From Campylobacterota bacterium (GTDB lineage Bacteria > Campylobacterota > Campylobacteria > Campylobacterales > SZUA-545): 6,229 nt of DNA. The notes beneath the pieces were generated by a model. It saw only the letters and a list, made by a program, of their open reading frames with translations. It ran no database searches and was not told where the DNA came from. The stretch is from NCBI GenBank assembly GCA_030836705.1, contig JAUPLZ010000388.1, positions 1 through 6,229 of the forward strand, written 5' to 3'. Below are positions 1 to 4,798 of this stretch, piece by piece; positions within the stretch are counted from its first letter, which is position 1; the number at the start of each line of letters is the position of its first letter. A program made the translations under genes and the position numbers.

Positions 1-236
1 AAGATATGGGAAGTGTGGCGTATGACAATATTACCGACAGTGAAGCTCTTGATGCTTTTGTATGGCTAAGCAGAAAAGAGGGGATAATACCGGCGTTTGA
101 AAGTTCGCACGCAATCGCTTATCTAAAAAAAATAAAAGATATAAAAAACAAAACAATAATTGTCAATGTTTCCGGTCGCGGCGATAAAGATATGATACAA
201 GCTAAGGGAATTATAGACTTGTCAAAATACAAATAG
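1..236 (+). CDS. trpB: Tryptophan synthase beta chain, C-terminal end (partial, 5' end outside window)
   Basis: This is the last part of TrpB, the PLP enzyme that joins indole and serine to make tryptophan in the cytoplasm, as the partner of TrpA. The frame is open from the window edge, with first complete codon at position 3. Family landmarks are visible: ITDSEALDAF, then EGIIPAFESSHA (the conserved C-terminal region around the active site), then VNVSGRGDKD, whose Ser corresponds to the PLP-ring-contacting serine near residue 377 of the Salmonella enzyme. The protein ends naturally a short distance after that motif, at a TAG codon, so the 3' end is intact. Only about 78 of roughly 400 residues are present, so I cannot say whether it is the standard TrpB or the TrpB2 type, or whether trpA lies nearby. 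The next gene starts 9 bases after the stop and in the same frame. Confidence 0.93.
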   Translation, partial: DMGSVAYDNITDSEALDAFVWLSRKEGIIPAFESSHAIAYLKKIKDIKNKTIIVNVSGRGDKDMIQAKGIIDLSKYK

Positions 237-238
237 GG
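235..238 (+). promoter_or_regulatory. Ribosome-binding site AGGG that supports a TTG start for dedA
   Basis: AGGG overlaps the trpB stop codon and lies 7 bases before the TTG at 246. No ATG or GTG occurs in frame between the trpB stop and the conserved DedA region, so this site is the main reason for choosing the TTG start. It also suggests that dedA translation follows directly from trpB translation. Confidence 0.5.
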
Positions 239-245
239 CATTTGT

Positions 246-812
246 TTGGAAGAGTTGCTAGTAGGGCTTATAAAAGAGTATGGCTATGTAATACTCTTTG
301 TTTGGAGTATGTTAGAGGGTGAAGCTGGTCTTGTTATGGCAGGATTGCTTTGTCACACAGACGATATGACTGTTTATATGGCTATTTTAGTGGCTGGTTT
401 TGGCGGATTTGTAGGCGATCAAATCTATTTTTATATTGGAAGATACAACAAAGGCTATATCCAAAGAAAAATGACAAGCCAGCGCAGAAAGTTCGCTCTA
501 GCACACACACTTTTAAAAAAATACGGCTGGCCGATTATATTTATTCAGCGGTTTTTATATGGGCTTAGAACCGTTATCCCTATATCAATAGGGCTCACAA
601 GATACAGTGCTAAAAAATATGCATTTATCAATCTAATGAGCGCTTTTGTTTGGGCGTCTTTGACGATTATTCCGGTTTATATTTTCGGTGAGGAGATTCT
701 GGGTGTATTTGAATGGGCGAAAGAGCATTTTTATATAGCTATCCCTTTTGCTCTTGCTATGCTTATGTTTTTGATTTGGTTTTTTCATCACAATACTAAA
801 AAAAGGAGATAA
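246..812 (+). CDS. DedA-family integral membrane protein (VTT domain)
   Basis: A 188-residue inner-membrane protein of the DedA/VTT superfamily. Members act in lipid-carrier and membrane homeostasis; some are undecaprenyl-phosphate or phospholipid translocases, but this protein's substrate cannot be read from sequence. The hydrophobic layout fits the fold: a re-entrant or membrane segment at about 12-36 with the acidic LEGE motif (23-26), a segment at 43-65 ending in GDQIYFYIGR (57-66), the QRFLYGLR motif (101-108) with Arg102 and Arg108 six apart as in the essential arginine pair of E. coli YqjA, then segments at about 128-150 and 162-180. The tail HHNTKKRR is basic and probably cytoplasmic. 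Length is typical for a small DedA protein. The start is a TTG with an AGGG site. It lies 9 bases after trpB, and the pepA ribosome-binding site is inside its last codons, so all three genes are probably co-transcribed. Confidence 0.88.
   Translation: MEELLVGLIKEYGYVILFVWSMLEGEAGLVMAGLLCHTDDMTVYMAILVAGFGGFVGDQIYFYIGRYNKGYIQRKMTSQRRKFALAHTLLKKYGWPIIFIQRFLYGLRTVIPISIGLTRYSAKKYAFINLMSAFVWASLTIIPVYIFGEEILGVFEWAKEHFYIAIPFALAMLMFLIWFFHHNTKKRR
804..808 (+). promoter_or_regulatory. Strong ribosome-binding site (AGGAG) for pepA, embedded in the 3' end of dedA
   Basis: AGGAG lies 8 bases before the ATG of pepA and is formed by the last two sense codons of dedA. This is the best Shine-Dalgarno match in the window and fixes the pepA start. 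Confidence 0.7.
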
Positions 813-816
813 ATAA

Positions 817-2256
817 ATGAAAATAAAAGTTGAAAATAAAAAATTAGAAGATATAAAAAGCGATTTAGAGATTATATTTGTAATAAACAAGAACTTTGCA
901 CATACTTTCATAAAAGATAAAGATACGCTTGAAATGATGAATTTTAAAGGCGAGAACGAAGAGATAGCTTATCTTCCTGAGGGCAAAAAAATATATGTCG
1001 GTCTTAATTTGTTAGAGTACGAATATATAAGCGATGCGGTTGCATCAGCAGCTAGAAAAGCAGCATCTACAAATGCAAAAAACCTAAAAATAGCAGTCTG
1101 TTTTGATGACATGAAAATGGGTGCAAAAGCATTTGTAAACGGTTTTATTCTTGGATTATATAAATTCGACAAATACAAAACCAAAAAAACCGAAAGAGAA
1201 TTAAAAAATATTTTTATATCCACCCAAGCATATAGCGACAAAACAATAGAGGCAAAAGAGCTTCAAAGCGCCATTGACGAGGCGATGATAATAGCAAAAG
1301 CCGTTAATTTTACAAGAGATATCGTAAATTCAATGCCTGATGAAGTTACGCCGGTAAGACTTGCGGAAATCGCATCCCAAGTGGCAAAAGAAAATAATCT
1401 TGAGTGTAAAATTCATGATGAAAAATATATACAAAAAAACAAAATGAACGCTTTTTATTCTGTAGCAAAAGCAAGCGCTCATCCGCCTAGACTCATTCAT
1501 CTCTCTTATTCATCAAAAAAACCAAAAATAAAAATAGCTCTTGTAGGAAAAGGCTTGACTTATGATAGCGGCGGACTTAGTTTAAAACCGGGCAGTTCAA
1601 TGACCACTATGAAATCAGACAAGAGCGGTGCAAGTGCGGTTCTAGGAATCATAAAAGCGGTTTCTGAATTGAAACTCGACATAGAGCTTCACGCAATAGC
1701 AGGTGCTGCTGAAAACATGGTAGCCGGAAACGCATATAAACCTGATGATATTCTTGTCTCAAAATCCGGAAAAACTATTGAAGTAAAAAATACAGATGCG
1801 GAAGGGCGCTTGGTGCTTGCGGATTGTCTTGCTTATGCGCAAGAGTTAAAACCTGATTATATCGTGGATATAGCGACTTTAACCGGTGCTTGTGTTGTGG
1901 CATTGGGAGAGTATACAAGCGGTATCATGGGGCATAATCAAGAGCTTAAAAATGCCATGCTCTTATCGGCAAAAAATAGCGGAGAGCTTGCGAGCGCGCT
2001 TGAGTTTAACAAATATCTAAAAAAACTTCTAAAAAGCGAGGTCGCGGACATTTCAAACATCTCTTCAAGTAGATACGGCGGCGCTATTACCGCTGCTTTG
2101 TTTTTATCTGAATTTATAGAAGAAGAGTACAAAGACAAATGGCTTCATCTTGATATAGCCGGACCTGCTTATGTAGAGCAAGAGTGGGGTTGCAATCCTT
2201 TTGGTGCCGGCGGTGCCGGTGTTAGAATGGTTGTTGAGTGGCTTAAAAACTTATAA
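817..2256 (+). CDS. pepA: Leucyl aminopeptidase (M17 family cytosol aminopeptidase)
   Basis: A 479-residue two-metal aminopeptidase that removes N-terminal amino acids from peptides in the cytoplasm; family members work as hexamers. The C-terminal catalytic domain starts near residue 160. All expected active-site residues are present with exactly the E. coli PepA spacing: metal ligands Lys245, Asp250, Asp268, Asp327 and Glu329, and catalytic Lys257 and Arg331 (E. coli 270, 275, 293, 352, 354, 282 and 356). The M17 signature NTDAEGRL is at 325-332. The N-terminal domain (1-155) is more divergent, as is usual in this family. Length is close to the normal 480-500. Start is an ATG with a strong AGGAG. 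It follows dedA by 4 bases and precedes the lipoprotein gene by 15. Some PepA proteins in other bacteria also bind DNA, but nothing here shows that role. Confidence 0.96.
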   Translation: MKIKVENKKLEDIKSDLEIIFVINKNFAHTFIKDKDTLEMMNFKGENEEIAYLPEGKKIYVGLNLLEYEYISDAVASAARKAASTNAKNLKIAVCFDDMKMGAKAFVNGFILGLYKFDKYKTKKTERELKNIFISTQAYSDKTIEAKELQSAIDEAMIIAKAVNFTRDIVNSMPDEVTPVRLAEIASQVAKENNLECKIHDEKYIQKNKMNAFYSVAKASAHPPRLIHLSYSSKKPKIKIALVGKGLTYDSGGLSLKPGSSMTTMKSDKSGASAVLGIIKAVSELKLDIELHAIAGAAENMVAGNAYKPDDILVSKSGKTIEVKNTDAEGRLVLADCLAYAQELKPDYIVDIATLTGACVVALGEYTSGIMGHNQELKNAMLLSAKNSGELASALEFNKYLKKLLKSEVADISNISSSRYGGAITAALFLSEFIEEEYKDKWLHLDIAGPAYVEQEWGCNPFGAGGAGVRMVVEWLKNL

Positions 2257-2271
2257 AAATAGAGGTGCAAA

Positions 2272-2889
2272 ATGAAAACTGTTTTGAAGTTAATTTTTTC
2301 TATTTTCTTTTTGGCAATGGTTACTGGGTGTAGTTTTTCTGGCGTTTATACAAAAGTTACGCCTTTTTATTCTGATGATTTAAAATCTTATAAAACATAC
2401 AAAATAGTTCCAAATAGTGGACAAGAAAATAGCCTAGCATTCAAAGAATACGCAAGGCTTATAGAGGATAAGCTGACAAAATCGGGCTTGAGTTACAAAG
2501 AGGATGCAGAGCTTATTATGCATATAAACTTTGGTATTGACAGCGGCAAAAGCATAACAACATCGGCTCCTGTTTATGGACAAAAGGGCGGAGATATGAC
2601 CACTACTCATGGAAGCTACAATAATCAAGAGTTTTCAAAAACAACTTATACGGTTCCTACTTATGGTATCGTCGGTACAGCGCCATACAAAACCACAGAA
2701 TATACAAAATATATGACGGTTGATATTTTTGATGCAAAAACAAACAAAAAAGTATATGAAGCTAGAGCCACAAATCAAGATGAAACAAGTGAGATTATTG
2801 AAATGGTGCCGTATCTAATCAACTCAATTTTTGATAATTTTCCAGGAAAAAACGGAAAAACAATAGAAATCAAACAAAAACAAGAGTAA
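2272..2889 (+). CDS. Putative lipoprotein, DUF4136-like
   Basis: A 205-residue protein with a lipoprotein signal peptide: Lys at 2 and 6, a hydrophobic core at about 7-17, and the lipobox VTGC with the lipidated cysteine at position 20. The mature part resembles DUF4136 lipoproteins. It has an early YKTYKIVP strand (40-47), a DAELIMHINF segment (78-87), a VDIFDAKTNKKVYEA segment (150-164) typical of the domain's second half, and SIFDNFPGKNG near the end (185-195). Between about 94 and 148 is a stretch rich in Thr, Tyr, Gly and Ser that is probably an exposed loop or insert. Function is unknown; members are envelope lipoproteins of unassigned role. No Asp is seen at position +2, so outer-membrane sorting is plausible. 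An AGAGG site lies 6 bases before the ATG, and the gene is probably part of the upstream transcript. Confidence 0.8.
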   Translation: MKTVLKLIFSIFFLAMVTGCSFSGVYTKVTPFYSDDLKSYKTYKIVPNSGQENSLAFKEYARLIEDKLTKSGLSYKEDAELIMHINFGIDSGKSITTSAPVYGQKGGDMTTTHGSYNNQEFSKTTYTVPTYGIVGTAPYKTTEYTKYMTVDIFDAKTNKKVYEARATNQDETSEIIEMVPYLINSIFDNFPGKNGKTIEIKQKQE

Positions 2890-2922
2890 ACTTTACACCA
2901 TATTTTAAAAAAGGATAGTGTT

Positions 2923-3177
2923 ATGTATGAGCAAGAAAAATACGCTTCGCTTAGCGAACTAGAGGCTAGAATAAGTGATATGAGTGCGAAAATAGCTTAT
3001 CTTGATAATAATTTCAATCATAAGAATTTTAAACTAACAAGAGAAGGAAGTGAACTCGGATTTGAAAATTTTTTGGCAAAAAAAATCCTTAACGCAATAA
3101 GAAGCGCCCTTGTTCATGAAGTAAATGAGCTTGACAAAGAGAAAGTGCATTTGGGAGCAGCAAAGAAGAAGGATTAA
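2923..3177 (+). CDS. Small hypothetical protein, 84 residues, charged and helical
   Basis: I do not recognise this gene. It has a clear AAGGA site 7 bases before an ATG, and lies 33 bases after the lipoprotein gene on the same strand, so it is probably translated. The protein has no signal peptide or membrane segment. Residues about 9-30 (LSELEARISDMSAKIAYLD) have regularly spaced hydrophobic positions typical of a short coiled coil. The middle (37-60) includes GSELGFENFLAKKILNAIRS, and a second charged helix (65-77) is followed by a Lys-rich tail. It looks like a small soluble helical protein that may dimerise. It does not look like a ParD, RelB or other antitoxin, although a toxin relic follows it. 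Without family membership its reality rests on the ribosome-binding site and protein-like composition. Confidence 0.65.
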   Translation: MYEQEKYASLSELEARISDMSAKIAYLDNNFNHKNFKLTREGSELGFENFLAKKILNAIRSALVHEVNELDKEKVHLGAAKKKD

Positions 3178-3192
3178 AAGAGGGTTTTAATC
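3172..3192 (+). terminator. Weak candidate hairpin at the end of the plus-strand gene run
   Basis: GATTAAAA (3172-3179) and TTTTAATC (3185-3192) are perfect 8-base complements around the loop GAGGG. The hairpin overlaps the stop codon of the 84-residue gene and lies where a terminator would be expected. However, its stem has only one G-C pair and no T-run follows on either strand, so it may be chance in AT-rich DNA. Confidence 0.25.
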
Positions 3193-3392
3193 AATAAATA
3201 TAGATATCGTTTTGAGTGAGAGTTTTGTATAAGATGCGGAATTATATGCAAAATAAAGAGAGTGATTATGGTTACTTATGCAATACAAACGAACTCTATT
3301 TTACTCTACCGAATGATGAAAACATTAGAGAATTGATATTTAGAGGCTATACTGTTGTTTATATCATTGAAGATATCATGCAAGCACAATAG
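3191..3392 (+). pseudogene. Degraded ParE/RelE-type toxin gene
   Basis: The stretch 3309-3374, translated in the frame of the ATG at 3234, reads NENIRELIFRGYTVVY-like (DENIRELIFRGYTVVYIIED). This matches the conserved C-terminal block of ParE/RelE-superfamily toxins, which poison gyrase or ribosome-associated mRNA. The frame stops at 3390, soon after the block, and the ORF from 3234 gives only 52 residues against the usual 85-105. It has no convincing ribosome-binding site. In a different frame, 3191-3229 reads SINIDIVLSESFV, which could be the N-terminal strand and helix start of such a toxin, but it is followed by TAA codons at 3230 and 3254. At least one frameshift plus stops would be needed to join the two. 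No antitoxin gene is seen beside it. The C-terminal part is fairly clear; the N-terminal part and the exact limits are inference. Confidence 0.6.
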
Positions 3393-3428
3393 AGTGGGCA
3401 AACGGTGCAGAAACTTAATTTTGTGATT

Positions 3429-4211
3429 TTAAAACAAATCTGCATGACCGAAAAAGACATCTTGGGTTTCATTTTTTCGCATACTTTCAAGAATCTCTTT
3501 TGCTTTTTGTTTTGTCTCTTTGTCAAAATAAATAAGCATGTTTCTTGAAAATACGAAGTCAAACTTTCCAAGATTTTTGAAAGACGGGTCAAAAAGATTT
3601 TTGAGTTTGAAACTTACAAGCTGTTTTAGATTTTCTTTTATTGCATACATATCGCCCTTTTTCATAAAGTATTTTTCAATCATTTCCGGAGTTAAGTTTC
3701 TTACATTTCTCTCTTTATAAGTTGCAAGATTTGCTTTGTTTATCGCATCTGAATTTATATCAATGCCGGTTATGTGAAAATTTTCAGGCGGCACTCCTGC
3801 CTCTAGCAAGGCAATGATTATGCTATACGGCTCTTCTCCCGTAGCTGATGGAGCGCAGAGTATGTCTACTTTTTTATCGGTTTTTTTTACAAGTTTTACA
3901 AGTTCTTCTATTTGCTTAAATTCTCTATAAAAAAATGTTTCATTCGTTGTTAGGTAGTTTACTAGCTCTTGTTTTAGCTCTTTGTCCTAATTTGTTTTTA
4001 TCAAAAGCTCTTCAAAACTATAAATATCACTTTGTTTGCAAAAAGTAATAACTTTGCTTCTTAAAATAGTTGTTTGTCTATCAAATGTCACACCGGTTTC
4101 GTTTTTGAAATAGCTCGCTACAACAGATACATCTTTGAACTCTTCTGTGTTTTTTATCTCTTCTTGGTGGTTGTTATTTGGTGTGGTTTTTTTTCTAAAA
4201 AATCTAAACAT
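3429..4211 (-). pseudogene. cheR: Chemotaxis protein methyltransferase CheR, interrupted by an in-frame TAG
   Basis: CheR transfers methyl groups from S-adenosylmethionine to glutamates of chemoreceptors. Reading from the ATG at 4211 there are 260 codons in one frame, broken only by TAG at codon 75 (3987-3989). Codons 1-74 hold a Lys/Asn-rich leader and the start of the CheR N-terminal domain (YFKNETGVTF). After the stop come LTTNET-FFYRE (87-97), the SAM-binding GEEPYS (125-130), the acidic Asp151 in GIDIN, and SRNMLIYFD (222-230), all conserved CheR landmarks. No ATG, GTG or TTG occurs between the stop and codon 135, so internal re-initiation would miss the SAM motif. The protein also ends two residues after GHAD (255-258), whereas family members usually run about 20 residues further to a last strand. 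The start overlaps the cheB stop as TAATG. A working protein would need readthrough, a suppressor, or a sequence error here. Confidence 0.9.
3987..3989 (-). other. Premature amber codon inside cheR
   Basis: On the minus strand the codon order is AAA ACA AAT TAG GAC AAA GAG. The reading frame continues with clear CheR homology on both sides, so a single base substitution creates the break; no insertion or deletion is needed. trpB in this window also ends at TAG at its natural end, so TAG is evidently used as a stop in this genome. Confidence 0.9.
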
Positions 4212-4798
4212 TAGCTGCAAAACTCTCTAATTTTTTTTTCGATTTGTTCATTGTTTAAAACTTCTATACTAGGAATATCTTTTCTGGCTCTTGATGGCAT
4301 CCCATCTACAATCGCACTCTTTTCATCTTGAGTTATTGTTTTTACGCCAAGAGTGCTGAGTCTCCTGCAAGCATCGACACCATCATCCCCAATGCCGGTA
4401 AGAATTACGGCAAGAATGTTGCATTTTTTTGTAAAAATATCAAAAGAGTTAAAAATCGTATTTATATCCGGATTGTATTTATATTCTCTTGAAAATTCCA
4501 CGCTAAAAACAAAGCCATCGGCGGTGCTTTTGATAGTAGAGATTCCGTGGCAAAAATAGATATTTCCCTCTTTAAAATACACATTATCATCGGCGAGTAT
4601 AACGCTATTTGCACTATCTTTTTGCAATCTTTTGGTAAAGCTTGGCATAAATCCTACTGCCATGTGTTGAGCTATGACTATTGCCGTATCTCTTAAAGTC
4701 GGAAGCGTTTTTATAATTTTTTCAATATGTCCAGGACCTCCAGTGGAGGCGCCTATTAGGACAATTTTATTAAGTGCGGAATGTTTCAAGTTTTGCAT
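4211..4798 (-). CDS. cheB: Stand-alone CheB-type protein-glutamate methylesterase (no receiver domain)
   Basis: CheB removes methyl groups from receptor glutamates and can deamidate glutamines, opposing CheR during adaptation. This 195-residue protein is only the methylesterase domain. The catalytic triad is visible: Ser18 in GASTGG, His45 in AQHM, and Asp139 in GIGDDG, matching Ser164, His190 and Asp286 of the Salmonella enzyme. There is no N-terminal receiver domain, and none was cut off: the region upstream in this strand is the MCP coding sequence. C. jejuni CheB has the same design, so control by CheA phosphorylation of this protein is not expected. The ATG at 4798 lies inside the MCP gene, giving a 29-base overlap. 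No ATG, GTG or TTG lies in frame between the MCP stop and the Ser18 motif, so an overlap is required; a TTG at 4789 is the only close alternative. Its stop overlaps the cheR start. Confidence 0.93.
   Translation of the reverse strand: MQNLKHSALNKIVLIGASTGGPGHIEKIIKTLPTLRDTAIVIAQHMAVGFMPSFTKRLQKDSANSVILADDNVYFKEGNIYFCHGISTIKSTADGFVFSVEFSREYKYNPDINTIFNSFDIFTKKCNILAVILTGIGDDGVDACRRLSTLGVKTITQDEKSAIVDGMPSRARKDIPSIEVLNNEQIEKKIREFCS

Noticed and set aside
633..911. Minus-strand 92-residue frame across the dedA-pepA junction
   Set aside because: It lies antisense to two well-supported genes and has no recognisable domain or ribosome-binding site.
969..1241. Minus-strand 90-residue frame inside pepA
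   Set aside because: It is antisense to the PepA N-terminal domain and is explained by the AT-rich codon pattern of pepA.
3178..3428. CRISPR array, tRNA or small RNA in the central gap
   Set aside because: No repeated units, no cloverleaf-like pattern and no strong terminator are visible; the toxin relic explains the only protein-like signal.
3406..3444. TGCAGA / TCTGCA inverted repeat spanning the cheR stop, considered as a minus-strand terminator
   Set aside because: The stem is only 6 bases with a 27-base loop, no T-run follows on the minus strand, and half of it is in cheR coding sequence.
3359..3592. Minus-strand 77-residue frame overlapping the end of cheR
   Set aside because: It runs through the cheR coding sequence in another frame, is Cys/Lys-rich without family features, and its only interest is as a possible shifted C-terminus of cheR, noted in the findings.
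3987..3989. TAG in cheR as a recoded pyrrolysine or other programmed readthrough site
   Set aside because: No recoding element is recognisable, trpB uses TAG as a natural stop, and CheR is not a known pyrrolysine protein; simple mutation or base error is more likely.
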